Assembly (NCBI GenBank): GCA_948567375.1
Contig: OX419756.1
Span: 27,480,333 to 27,544,332, forward strand
Direction of reading: 5' to 3'
Source: Lunularia cruciata
Lineage: Eukaryota; Streptophyta; Marchantiopsida; Lunulariales; Lunulariaceae
Length of the DNA stretch: 64,000 bases
The position numbers and the translations under genes are program-made. How positions within the stretch are numbered: the stretch's first letter is position 1; the number at the start of each line of letters is the position of its first letter. Below the pieces are notes generated by a model that was not told where the DNA came from, made no database searches, and was given only the letters and a program-made list of their open reading frames with translations. Below are positions 22,211 to 34,400 of this stretch, piece after piece.

Positions 22211-22745
22211 TCGTGCATATATACATCACTACACAACATACATTGCTATCAACATCATACACTATAGACACATAACTCACACATAAGTCATACATAGACT
22301 CTAAATTGCCACAATAATAAGTTCATTTACACCACTCAAATCAACTCAACTCAGATCAGTACTTGATCTGTCACTCTATAAATTGCCACCAATTGGGCAC
22401 TGATTACAATCAAGTCACACCCACTCTAGCTAAGAGAAGTCGCCGGTCTCTGTCCACCATAGCCAGGAACTCAAAGGCTCAACATCAGATAAGTGAGCTC
22501 TCTAGAGTTGCACTTCAAAAGTATACCCTTGGATTGGAGCTAGGACTAAAACCCTAATGGTCCCATTGATGGGACACCCAATGGTGTGAACAGTGCAAAG
22601 TGACGGTGGGCCCCACCATGAAGTTAGTACCCCGAACACAAAATCTGACGGTCAGAAAGTAGTCTATGAGTGACTGCTCAAATACCTTAATCTACTATCA
22701 CTACAACTCTAATGTACGAGCAATCTAGATGCAACACTACAAATG
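22211..22745 (+). repeat. 0.5-kb interspersed repeat family, copy a (inserted in copy 2 RT)
   Basis: The block begins TCGTGCATATATACATCACT and contains the landmarks CACCCACTCTAGCT, CCACCATAGCC, CTCAAAGGCTCAACAT and GTGAGCTCTCTAGAG. The same landmarks recur in the same order at 49.02 and 61.0 kb and, reversed, at 49.8 and 53.9 kb. Copy 1 of the retrotransposon is continuous across the equivalent point, so this is an insertion. Length and dispersal would suit a solo LTR or a non-autonomous element. I could not establish target duplications or terminal repeats. Confidence 0.75.
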
Positions 22746-24060
22746 GCTTGACACCTTCCTTGACTTTCCTTGATTTGAGAGCTTTTGATAGGAGAATTAT
22801 GGGAGTCTTTGATGATATCATTGGACCAAGGACATTTGAGTGTATGATGGGGGATTTGGTGTGTAGATAGACATCTTTACCAATCTTGTGTAAAGGTATA
22901 GGCCTATTATCTATAGAAGAGACATCACCTATAGCATTTTTGGGTAGTTGGGCTCTCTCGGCACCCCTACTTTCCTCCCATTTTGCGGTTGTTGATAGTA
23001 TTGTTGATTATGTGACCAAGGTGGAGGAGTGAACCTTTTCTCTCCAGGTATTATTGCAGCATACAAGAGATGGTCTATCTCCAAACGCATGGAAGAACCT
23101 TCCATGCTTTACTTCATTATCATCATATTGGACCAAAGGTTTGCAATCTTCTTTGCTTGAGCAATAGTGTCAACATATGCTACATTCTCTCTTAGTTGAC
23201 TCATCCATTCCTTGGGCCACTAGAGCACGTCTTTGCTCTTGCTCTAGCAAGGGTGCAGGCTCTTGGATCCTAGCTCGACTGTGCATTAGGGGATTCTGAT
23301 TTGCACTAGTCACCTTATCTACAACGATGAGGTTTTGCTTAGGTTTGGTCCACCATTTTGCATTATTGTCACTCACTTGTGAGTATAGTTCTACATTAGA
23401 CGCAATAGTGGTCCATATGACATGATGTTCATTTGGGGGACGGAGGATAGCTACCCATGATTCCATCAGAGATATAGTGTTTGCTATGGCATGAGAGAGT
23501 GGATACCATGCTTGGAGGGAGCATTTGTATTTGTTGTAGACAACACATGTTAGATCAGACTTATACTTGGTCAGAGATGATCAAGTGACAAAGGTGGATG
23601 TTGTGGTTACAAACACTACACGTGATGCAGTTTTGGAGGGAGTGATTTCTCATCCTCCTGGATGGGCAACGAGCAGAGCAACAACACATAAGGTCTCCAA
23701 GTCTAGGGGTATGTAGCAAGGTCACCTCTTTGTTCCTCTAGCTTGGACTTATATGGAGCTATGTACATGACGTCCGATGTATTTGTTAAGGAATGCACAA
23801 GATTTTATCATATTAGATGTCAAGGGTACCACTCTCACTCTCATACTTTGTAGCACACTTTAAATAGTGTGTGTCCATTGCTCTATAGAGAACATTGGCT
23901 GGTACAATCCATAGGAGAACAATCACAATAGGTGATGCTTCTCTTGATGCTCTAGTAATTTGTAGACCTTACGACTTGCACAGCTCCAATATCTTAGGTG
24001 CGATAGGACAGATTTCTCATATAGATACTATTGAAACCTAGACCCATTTTACCTCTTTTG

Positions 24061-24128
24061 TCTCTCCCTTGTCCTACTTGATGGGATCTTCCCATCCTTC
24101 ATGTGTTCTACATGGTCTCCTTTTTCTC
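24061..24128 (+). repeat. 3' tail of retrotransposon copy 2 (T4)
   Basis: Contains TGTCTCTCCCTTG (starting at 24059) and then CTTGATGGGATCTTCCCATC, and ends with TTCTACATGGTCTCC. It is the counterpart of the tails at 16.45 and 38.7 kb, and marks the end of copy 2. Confidence 0.7.
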
Positions 24129-24252
24129 CATACACATTAAAAGTAACAGTCTACTTCTACTACATATTATACATATACATATATTATTCCACTACATATT
24201 CTACATGTTATTACATGTAGAAAGTAAAAAGGTATGCTCGAATTGATCGAGA

Positions 24253-24321
24253 CCACCATGCTTTATTTGAGTAGCTCTGAACAATTTCATTGTTCAGAGC
24301 TACTCAAATAAAGCATGGTGG
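24253..24321. repeat. Perfect long hairpin: 33-bp arms, 3-base loop
   Basis: Arm 24253-24285 begins CCACCATGCTTTATTTGAG; arm 24289-24321 is its exact reverse complement; the loop is TTC. A weaker pairing (AATTGA on the left with TCAATT on the right) extends the foldback outward. Just to the left CTCGA-ATTGA-TCGAG forms a small extra hairpin. If transcribed it would give a perfect double-stranded stem. No coding sequence overlaps it. Confidence 0.95.
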
Positions 24322-24450
24322 ACTTCAATTTAGTCATTCCGTGCGTACATTTAATCAACCGGGTAAGTACTGGTAAGTACTTATATAAGTAATCGCTGGT
24401 AGGAGATATTATATCACCAATAGGAGTTTAGGAAGGAGCACTCAATTAAC

Positions 24451-24479
24451 CTGAATAAGCAACGGGAAGACCTCGTCAC
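24451..24479 (-). repeat. Dispersed tail motif (T5)
   Basis: The minus strand reads GTGACGAGGTCTTCCCGTTG then CTTATTCAGG, an imperfect match to the retrotransposon tail consensus. It lies in opposite orientation to T4, about 350 bases away. Confidence 0.4.
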
Positions 24480-24871
24480 TCTGTTATGATTACGTTATGA
24501 TTATGATTAATCCAAATTAAGATAAAGTCACTCTTATTTAAGAAAAACATGTATCAGTGCGTAAATTATTTAACATGTATGCCTCCACCGCTAAAAACAA
24601 TGGAACCAAAGAGAGGGTCAGTTCGACATGTCATAATCATTTAAAACTTATTTTGGCAATTTCTCCCTACAAAATTTCTTTTCCGTTGATAAGTTTGGTT
24701 CTAAAAATTACCACAATTTGATAACATTGACAACAATGAAAATTCATTACCCAAGAATATCAGTATATTAAAGATTGAAAATGTAAGAGTCTTATGCAAT
24801 TGTCTTAAATAATTTTAAAATTTTGATTTTAAAATTCTGAATGATCAAGACTTGCTTTCCGTTCAAATGTC

Positions 24872-24887
24872 ATATATATATATATAT
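24872..24887. repeat. (AT)n microsatellite
   Basis: A short run of eight AT dinucleotides. Confidence 0.9.
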
Positions 24888-26142
24888 GCAATCGTCAACG
24901 TTGCAACCCTACCACAAACGAATAAACTTATCCCCACCCAACCAAATAGGAACCTCTAAAGAGTATGAAACCAGCATCAATATATTATTCACAGGAAGCA
25001 TATGACAGAGGCACATTTTACAATTTCGTCCTATATTAGAGAGATTAGATTTATTAGAAAGACTAAACAATTTTAACCTTCAATCGATCTTAGGCAAACT
25101 ATGGTTGCCCTTGCACAATGGGTTATTTTAATCCTACGGAGAGTGAGTGTCTAAAGAAGTAGTTACATATCACGCATGATGGAAGCCTGTGAAGGTGTTG
25201 AGAGGTAATGACCGGGTATAAACGGTGTTCCACTCCGTTCAATTATAACCCTGACCATAGTACAGTACTGTAATGCACGACAAACATCCACTACAGTTGC
25301 AGCACTACTTCATTACAGTACATAACTGCAGTAGTGCGGCTCGTTGCACCTACCATGACTTGAAAAATTTGTAATCACTAAATCGCCTTCGTCTAGAGTA
25401 CAATATGGCCACCGAGTCATGGATAGTGAAATCATTCTCATGGCGAAGGATGAATCCATGCAATCAATACTTCTCGATCGGATTTCGGTGCATGGAATTA
25501 AGGTTGGATCATGGAAGGGCATTCTCTCACTGTTAACCCTGGAGTGGAGGACATCACCCTCTGCTTTGAGTGCTCCGCTGCTCGATGCCTGCACGTTCTT
25601 TCCCATACTGGGTGTGAAGAGTGGGGAAAGAACAAAGCTGCGCGAAGAATGCCCTTTTTAAGTTTTGATAGAGCATGTCCTGTTGGACATTTAGTGCCCT
25701 TGTACCTTGAGTCCCTCGCGTTACAGCAGTTGATGTCTATAGGAATGTTTTGAATTCAAGCACCCGACGTTGAGTCGCCACTATAGCTTCTGTTACATTC
25801 TTGAATTTTAAATCCGTTTTGAAAAGTCCGATCCCCGCTTCTTTCTCTGTCTCGTCTTGATTAGACAAATAGAAGGCTGTTCATGGATTCGCTTGAAATG
25901 AGAAATATAGCCTGGCCAATGGCTGCCGAGATGCCTCGTATATATCTGCTCGTAATGAAACAAGTTGTTTACTGCGTTCGGGTTTCTTTCAAAACTCCAC
26001 TAGTTTGGTTATCGAGGGGGCATCTTGTTACAGCTCAGTAACGGCAGTATCGTCTACATTGGGGCTACTTGGACTTTCCGCCGGTCGTCGATTTTAAGTT
26101 CTAGACCAATATACTCTCAACTACACACTAGTTTCTGTACCA

Positions 26143-26200
26143 CTTGATTGATGGTTGGGTTCTTCCCATCCTTTTTGCTATCCTACGTGCGCGGGTTTTC
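26143..26200 (+). repeat. Dispersed tail motif (T6)
   Basis: CTTGATTGATGGTTGGGTTC is followed by TTCCCATCC and then ATCCTACGTGCGCGGGTTTT. It matches the retrotransposon tail (CTTGATGGGATCTTCCCATCC ... CTACGCGGTCGCC) in order and spacing, but with no element body upstream. Confidence 0.6.
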
Positions 26201-27453
26201 TTATTTTCTGTACTACGTGAGTGATTGTAACTTTGGCGCTTTATCGATGCCTTTGTATTCATCTATCCCTGTAAATGACGATCGTTCTTATATCCTGTAG
26301 TTTTTGGACGAGTTTGATGCTGTAGCCCTTCTAACCTGATACCGAATAGAACATTGCAATCGTCGGTCCTCTTTGTCTCACTTGGCGTGAAATTATACAT
26401 CAGCGTCGGATATCAACAGCTCAGTTGATACACTATTGAAATTGTGTTAATTAGACACGAGGAGACAAAGGGAGTCGGACCCAACGGGGAACGCCCAACA
26501 AAGTCACTTTTGAGATCTATGGAGTTTCAAACAAACGTTATATTCTCATAGACAGAGGAAGACAGAAAGGAGCTAAAATCGACTGAAAGAATGATGCAAT
26601 TGACTGACTAAATGCGACTGAAAGAATGATGCGCACACAGCCATTTCCGACCTCTAGGCGCTTCTTTCGACCTGTTTAGCAAGGATACATGGAAAGATGT
26701 CTGAACCAACTTTGCTAACGAAATGGCTAGGTCCATTATGCTTAGGTTAAAATTCATCTATCTAGTAGATGAATGGACAATTATTGGAGAGAAAAACGAG
26801 GGTTAGTTGTGAACCATGTAAACGGGCAGCTCTGGAAGAAATGCGGACATGGATGGGGGAAAAATAGAGGGAGAAAATCGAGGTCCTCAATGGGGCAGCT
26901 TGACTGGTATCATACAACAACATGCAACTTGTTGCTTGAAGTGTAATCATGCTCCAACATCAAGTAATTTAATGACATTCTTCTCCCGGGTTCCATAAGA
27001 TAAACTCCTTTGAAAGTTTTATCGCCGAACTCCTGAACTCAGATGCTGGGAAGGTTAGATCTTGATGGAATTTGGAGTTGTAGAGCATAGGACTAAACAA
27101 GGCCCGACTCCTAGGATATGCTCTCCTACACTAATGCTTATGTCTTGCTTAGAAGATCCTGCTAAGTCTTTCGCATGTGAGGAATGAATTCAAACAGTAG
27201 TTTCGTGTTGCTAATTTGACTCAGCTTTCTAAGCACAAGATTAAAACTTTAAAGAAGAAATGCATGAAGAGAAGGAATTACACTGCAATCCTCTCCTCCG
27301 TTATCCGCATCTTTATGAAGAATCATAAATCGATTCTTCCGTCTCCACGAATAACTACTGTGCATCCTTTTCGTTGTCGTCTCCTACTAACTGCGGGAGT
27401 ACGTCTTTTAGATATACTCGAGGTCTTGTTCCTGCGGTTCTTGTCTTCGGAGT

Positions 27454-27499
27454 TTGACGTACAATCTTCCTTTTTCATGAAAGGAAGACTGTACGTCAA
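27454..27499. repeat. Hairpin with 20-bp arms, one mismatch
   Basis: Arm TTGACGTACAATCTTCCTTT at 27454-27473 pairs with 27480-27499 with a single mismatch around a 6-base loop. A second small hairpin (ACTTGTCT/AGACAAGT) follows near 27572. Both fall inside the unassigned 145-codon frame at 27216-27653, which weakens the case that the frame is protein-coding. Confidence 0.85.
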
Positions 27500-30400
27500 T
27501 CGCTTGGCTTGGTTTGTTTCTTCGTCTCACAATACACACTCGCTCATGCGTAGAGTCCCTTTACTTGTCTGCGATAGACAAGTAGACACTGTACTGTGGC
27601 ATCCTTTGCATATCTCTGCCTTCTTCACGTCAGGAGTCGACAGACCCCATTAGTCCTAAGCGGGAAAGTGCAGTCGATTTATATTACTTTCTCTCTTCAC
27701 TTCCATGCAATTTAGAAAGTCTATCTGTGCATGTTCATTACAATACGCAGAAGAAACTGGAGAACCGGAAAGCGGTCAAGTGAAAGCTGCCTTCGCAAGT
27801 TAACACTAGAGTTGAACAAGCGACGATCATTTATCCAGAACAGATGATTGCTTAAATTCCAGCATGCGTTCGCTTTACTCAAGCACGTGCAACAGAACAG
27901 ATAAGAGTAGGACATTTTGTCACTTGTCCGCGCAGCCAACTTCAGGAAGTCATTCCGTTGGTACATCTCAAGCGGCATGACCAAAATAGTACAAAATATT
28001 GATAGGAGAGCCACTTGTCAAGCCCAAAATTAGCTCATTCTATTTCTCCTATTTTTAATTTCTCCTCTCCTCAACTTGTGGGGGAGAGGAAAGTTCGGAG
28101 AAACACTAGCTGCTCCCAGTCCAATATTGATGTCTTGTAACTTCCTCAAAGGTTCTCAAATAGAGCAAAGTCTCTTGCAGTCGGTTCTTATCTGGCGTAC
28201 GGGAGAGCTGACAACAGCGCACGAAAGCTTTCGGGAAAGTTCACGAAAATCCGTTAAGTCTCGGAACTTTGTCAGTGGTTCTTAAACCGAGCAACGGACT
28301 TTGCAAGGCGTTCTTACATGAAAAGTCTCTTGTGAGAGTGGGAGAGCGGACAAAGAATACATTACTGTAGAAAGGCTACTGCGGCCGCTGTAAAAAGGCA
28401 TGAAGGGCGCTTCAGGGAGGGGAGGCGGTCGATCAATCCCCGCGTGCGGGCGTGCGTTCTCTGATCTGATTTTGGCAGACGAGTAAACAAACGTTTGGCT
28501 ACTGATGGGATGGGAATAAGATATGTATGTGCTCTGCTGCCACAGGCGGGCCACTGTTTTTGGAGCACATTTTGACGACGTTAGTATGAGGTAATTCCTT
28601 TATCTGAATTCATGATGATGTCCAACAGCTCATCCCGAGTTGTCTTCTTGTTGCAACGAGAAGAAGAATAGTGGTTATTGTCGATAGTACTACTCCATAT
28701 CCATCAAGAAGTAGCGCGTGACGAGAGGGAGATAATGAGTAAGGTATCTGTCAGCGGAGTATCGTGAATCGCACGGACAGGAGGGACAAGGAGGCTCAGT
28801 TAAGGGTGAAATAAACGATTTAATTGGCGGAAGTACATTCTGTTCTGCTTCATACGCCCGCGGAAGATAGATGCAAGCACTGAGAGCTCTTAATCTATTT
28901 CTGGCACCTCTGAACTGAGAGCTGTAAAGTGATCGTCAGAAGGTAACTGTAATGGTGGATAGAGAAATTTGTGTTTATGACGAGTAAAGGTGGAAGGAAG
29001 TAGCTCATTCTGAAGAATTCCACTTATTCGTGGAATGCTCTACCAAGTTGCTTGAAGCAAGTTGTACCACTGCCCTGCAGAATGATCCCTTTGTACGATA
29101 CAATTGTGCAATTTAAGACTGAAGGGAAACTAAATTGTCAAGAACATGCGTAATTTGAGGTTGCATCAGCAGAGAGAAAAGTCGAGAGTTACCATAGGAA
29201 GAGAACTGGATAATTCTATGCTTCGAAGGCAAGAAGGGAAGGAGAGTAGTACCAGTAGATGATCAGGGCGGTGGGTAGAAGCTTTTTATGGTAAGTAGAA
29301 CATAGCTGATCTTTATCCAGCCTTCTTGAGCCTCAGCTAATTGTCACAACCTTGGCCGCGTATAGCTGACTCGGACGTCGTATTTTGTTCAGTAACGTCT
29401 TCCGATTCTTTGCTGATGACGGTGATAGTTCAAACTCCTTTCGCAAATCAACATACGACGATGGCCGTGATAGCGGAAGTTGCAGTTTTAGAGAATGATG
29501 TCTACGTAGCCTGAGCGGGACAACCGTGGTAAATTTCAGATGCTGGTTATAATCGGATACTACAAGTTGACACTGAGGTACTATTTTCTTTGTCTTTGCC
29601 ATTCTTGATATGAATGCTGTTCCTCATCCAAATTGTCAGCATATAATCACAATCGAAGATTCCGTCAACATGTCCACACGGTTTATTAACTTCCTTCCCA
29701 GAAATTGGATCTACCTTCTTATTTACACGACGTCTGCAGCTTCCCGATCAATAATTTCTGGGAGGGAGAGGGTTCCGGATATATGAGCTTCTTCCATATG
29801 TCTAGCACTGGATTCAAAGACATAATAGCGGTTTAGGAACGCGCTGGTTCCTCTTTCTGCTCAAAAGTCTTACACATTCCAATTAGAGTGATTGGAAGTG
29901 CTCCAGAGCGCCCCTCGTGATTGTTGATTCGGTACCGCTGGTTTCCAAGCCAATCTGCGAACATGGAAACGGGAAACACTAGGATCCACGTCCCTGATCA
30001 AGAAGACCAATGACACGAATTTTCCTGGTTGTTAGAATTTTCCAGAAGTTGTTGGAGCGCTTATCAATGATAGCCACTATGCTTGCGGGTTCTATCCTGT
30101 GAGACGCATTTACGTATGGCGAACTATGATATCGAGAATTTTCTGGCAGGTGCGGATTGTGTAATGAACCCTCCGGCTTTGGTCAATCTCCAGACTAAAT
30201 CCGCTAGATTCTATTTCATTTGTAAAGTAGAACATAGACGGGCCTTGATTGTGATGCCAATTAGGTCCACTGATTTTTAGACTTACAAGATGCACATGTA
30301 CTTACGCTTTTCAGAGTCTGAGTTGAATGAGGATGTTACTCCAACCTCCGCGTGCCCAATACGACATGTGAAGTCGCTGCCTGCGAGGTATCACATAGTA

Positions 30401-31408
30401 ACTTCTAATCGCCTGTCACTTGGTTCAACTTCAATGGTTAAAGCTGTCACGCAACTCATTATGTGTCTCCTTTACATTCTTGTAACATTACAATTGTATC
30501 TTTACTTGAAAGGAGCTATTGTCACTTTTGGAAACTTTCATACATCGTCCCCATGACTAAGGACATTTGGATTCATATCCGTAGGCAAGCGCGGCCACCT
30601 TTGGAAGTGTCGAACGGCAGCAACTACTTCCACGCTATTTCTCAGGTTGGTCCTCGTGCTGGTACTAAGGTTAGTTCTATGTTGTCCAGAGAGCTTCTTC
30701 ACATACGTTTCCTGCATCTAGTCCCCATGATGGATAGATTTCGTACAAACTCGTTTCTTGCCATACACGACCTTGGACTTCAATTTCAACTCATATGCAG
30801 ATAATGTAACGAACAAAGTGCTATAAACTCTGCTTTGAGCTCTAGAATCACCCAATTTCCACCATTATCAGACACATCAGGCATTATGCCTGATATTGGC
30901 CATTATATATTGAATGATTGGGGACAGGTCCTGTATTGTTTCTTTGAGATCTGTCACCTAGTTCGAGTTTCTCGAGCTTTCGAGTGTCACTTTGTACTTT
31001 CCTCTGGGAGTTTGAGAATGCTATCTTTCCTCTATTTGACCCTTACTGGCAAACGGTTATCGAATCAGTTCTGCTGTCGTCCTTCTGTTTCGTAATTCAA
31101 GATACTCTCTGGAGGGGAGCAGTGGATTCAGTTGTAAACTGGCAAAGTGACGTAAAACCACTGAGACGTCTGTCTACAAACAGAATGTTAAACAAAGCTG
31201 ATGGACAGCTCACACGAAATTGAAAGCAAAAGTTGAATGTCTCATAGATATATCACCGACAGCTCCAAGTAGTCACGTACATGCTTTCGCTTATATTGCA
31301 TGACCCATAAAGACTACTTCCAGATGACGTGAAATAAAAGTTGGGAGTGGCTGTCCGGAACTGTCTGATTTGCAGGCAAGGTATGAGCTGAAATCGGAAT
31401 TCGTTACA

Positions 31409-34400
31409 ATGTCTGGCAATGAACATTACTCAACTCCTGTTGTTGAGAGACCTAGGCAGAATGAAGGGAAAGTCGAAGTTAGTGAAGAACAGAGACACTG
31501 GAATCTGCACTTTCTTGATGATTCACGCTCACCGTCAGCAGAAAATCCTAGCATACAATCAAGGGTGATTGATATGCCCTCTTCGGACTGCAACATCAAA
31601 ACGCAAGGTGGAGAAGAACCCGGTGAAGAAACCTATAAGAACCACTACGCTGCTCGTGGGCCCGATGGTTGTAAAATTTTTGACGAGATCATCGATGTAA
31701 GGCGAGAATCTGGATTTGGAGAGGATGAAGACTTCGATGGGAATGACAATGAAGCGGTTCCTTCACTTCGTGAGAGAAGTTATTGTGAACTCTCTAGTGA
31801 GGAGTTTTCAGTCAAAGAGCAGTACTTGCTAGAACCCAATTTTTCCGTGAAGGAAGAGAACCCAACAAATTTCATGAGATTAGAATTAGGCTTTGTTGGA
31901 GGCTATGAATATCCCTGCATTGAACGCTCGAATCAGATTGGTAGCCAGGTAGAGGAAGGCCACTCCGAGGATGAGGTTGAAAGTAAACCACGGCATCACC
32001 ATCCAGTAAGTCATAATTGGTTGACCCTAAGGTCCATCGAACAAGAAGGGCAAACTCAGAGGGACTTTTGGGAGGAAGAGAGGCTTGAGGTACAACTTGA
32101 GGAAGAAGTAGGAAGATGGAAGGGAAAGGCCCACTCGTTGAAAAATGGGATCACGGGACCCTATGCAGACAATGGCTCCTGTGGCCAGGGGAATCCGGGA
32201 TACTTGGAGTATGTGATAAGGGATATGCTTGCCGAACTGAGAGTGGATGAAGGAAACGATATACCAGGAGTAAACGTTGGAGTTGGAGGCAAGTCTGATC
32301 CGTTGAGTCTAGACCTTGCAGCTGCTGAAACGTCACATCTTGAAGGAAAAGGCCATTCTCAGAAACTTATGATCATGGCCTTTGAAGAACTGCTCAGGGA
32401 ACTTGATGCGAGAGAGAATAAGAATAAGAAGACAATGGACGATGTGCTCAGAGAAAAGGAGGAAAAGGAGGAGATGATTCTACAACAAACTAGAGCATGG
32501 TCTGAGACAGAGAAGCAATTAGAGAGCCGCATCAGCAACTTGGAGCTACAAAATGGCAGACTGTCAGACGCTTTGAGAGAGACAGCGGTAGCTTTGACAC
32601 TCGAGAAAGAAAGGAGAAGAGACTCACGATTAGAGGCGGAGAGAATGATGGAAATGGTGAGGAGCGAGCGAAAGTCGCATCAGGAGACAATCGAGAAGCT
32701 GAACACATGTGTCAATTCTCTCATGAAGCTAAGAGGAAACCTTGCCATGCAGAAATCTCGATCAGCGGAAGATGGAGGTCCTTCGTACTTCGAAGTCGTG
32801 GAATTTGTTTTAAGGGACATGGACAGAGAGCTGCAATTGAATCTAAACAATCTAAACCAGAGTACCAGAAACATCTCTGAGTTAAAGTTCGGGTTCTCCG
32901 ATATAGATGAGTTCACGAGGTTAAAACAGCAGCGGGACACAAGAGAACTGGAAAGAGATCAGGTAGAAGAGAAAATGAGCACGACTTTAAGCGAAATAAG
33001 GGAAAGACATGGTGAAATGGAAGCTCTATGGCTGGAGAGAGAGAAGCTTTTGGAACAGAAGTTGGGGTGTCTTGAAGTTGAATTGCAGCATATACAATTG
33101 AAGCAGAAGCGGAAGGAGGTAGAGATTTTGACTGAGAGGCAAAGATGGACAGACGAAATGGAGAAGTGTATGCGAGCTTGGGCACGAGAAAGAAAAGCTT
33201 GGGAACTCAAAATGTGTGACACAGGAAGAAGAGAAGGTGAACGTGAGCTTCGGTGGGAGTCGGGACGGGTTTCCACTAAAACTAGGGGCTTTGCAGCAAA
33301 TCTCGATGAAGGGTGGGGGAAAGGAAGCGAAGTGCTTGAGCAAAAGGGCTGGAAGGGATCAGATGCAAGAGAGACAAATGAAACTGTTCATGGTGCAGCA
33401 TTTGAGGAATCAAGTGTTGAGTATCAAGAAAATGCTAAGAATCACGGTCAGGATACGGAGGCAGTTCTAGAAAGTGAAAGCGAGGATTTCAGGCGCAAGC
33501 CGATCTGGTGGGAGAAGGAGGAAGAAGAGTGGATTCAAAGGGCAGAGCAACACAAACACGAGATGAACGAGATGGAGAGAACACTCTCGGCAGCTCTGCT
33601 TTCAATAAGGAATTTAGAGCAGGAAATCAAGGCCAAAGAGGAGCAGATGGAAGAAGAAAAGAAGACTATCGACAGCTTGCTATCAGCAAAATCAGCAGAG
33701 CTGGAGCAGGCTAAAGAGAGTCTTAAGTCTAGGGAACATGACATAGAGGTCACAGTTCAAAAGTTCACAGACGAACTAAAGCTGATAGACAAGGAGGTGG
33801 AGAAGGAGAGAAAGGAGAGGGAGCAGGTTATGGAGCTACATTTCGCATCCAAAAGGAAACTGGTTCTTGAGATCAAAGCAAAGGAGGAAAGCTGGGAAAA
33901 GGAGCTTGAACTGTTGAACCATGATGTGGAGAACGCCGAAAATGAGGCAAGGGAGAAAGAGAAGGTTATTGAAGAATTGCAAATGCGAATGGAGGAGGAG
34001 AAATCACTACGCGAAAGAACAGAACGGGAGCTCCAAAGGGAGAAACTTGAAATAAGGAAGGAGATGGAGGAAATGCTTGCGGATATCTGGAAAATTTGTG
34101 AAGATGAGAGGATCCAAACGGTAGTTGCAAAAAAGCTTTTACCTGGTGAGGAACTGAGTCTGAGAAGACCCCTGTGGGCGTCTCTCTGGCTCGAGTATTG
34201 TCAAGCTAGAGGACTATCTGAAGATAGCAAGGTCTACCCGTCGACCATAGAGTGGGAGTCTGCACGCAACAAAGTTGCCAGCTTAGAAAAGCAAATCACT
34301 GAGGCGATGTTGGCCATTGATAGCCTCCGCGATGAAGTGAAGGAGAAGGAAGAACAGCTTTTGCAGGTGAAGGCAGATCGAGATAGAGACTCAGATCAGA

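Larger units (their letters stand above)
21040..24130 (+). mobile_element. 5'-truncated, heavily decayed R2-type retrotransposon, copy 2
   Basis: Homologous to copy 1 in inverted orientation, beginning inside the RT N-terminal part (VLDYQLEHLDRSLFAQAL, 21.1 kb) and running through the RT (to about 22.97 kb), the linker, the endonuclease region (about 23.33-23.80 kb) and the 3' tail (24.06-24.13 kb). It is broken by many stops and frameshifts. Key residues are lost: the RT motif C reads SLVDYTHIVSP (second Asp gone) and the endonuclease VVVID reads VVVTN. A 0.5-kb unrelated repeat interrupts the RT at 22.21-22.75 kb. 5' truncation is typical of non-LTR insertion by incomplete reverse transcription. 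Confidence 0.75.
24900..31320. other. Long region without a nameable gene
   Basis: From about 25.2 kb the sequence is less AT-rich than its left flank. I looked for conserved exons like those of the ArfGAP gene and found none. The longest open frame (27216-27653 +, 145 codons) and the minus frame 29333-29602 (89 codons) have no recognisable domain. 5' exons of the coiled-coil gene at 31.4 kb may lie in the last few kilobases but cannot be placed by eye. Confidence 0.45.

Noticed and set aside
27216..27653. 145-codon plus-strand frame as a gene
   Set aside because: No recognisable domain, no splice context, and it contains two hairpins; the length is compatible with chance in moderately GC DNA.
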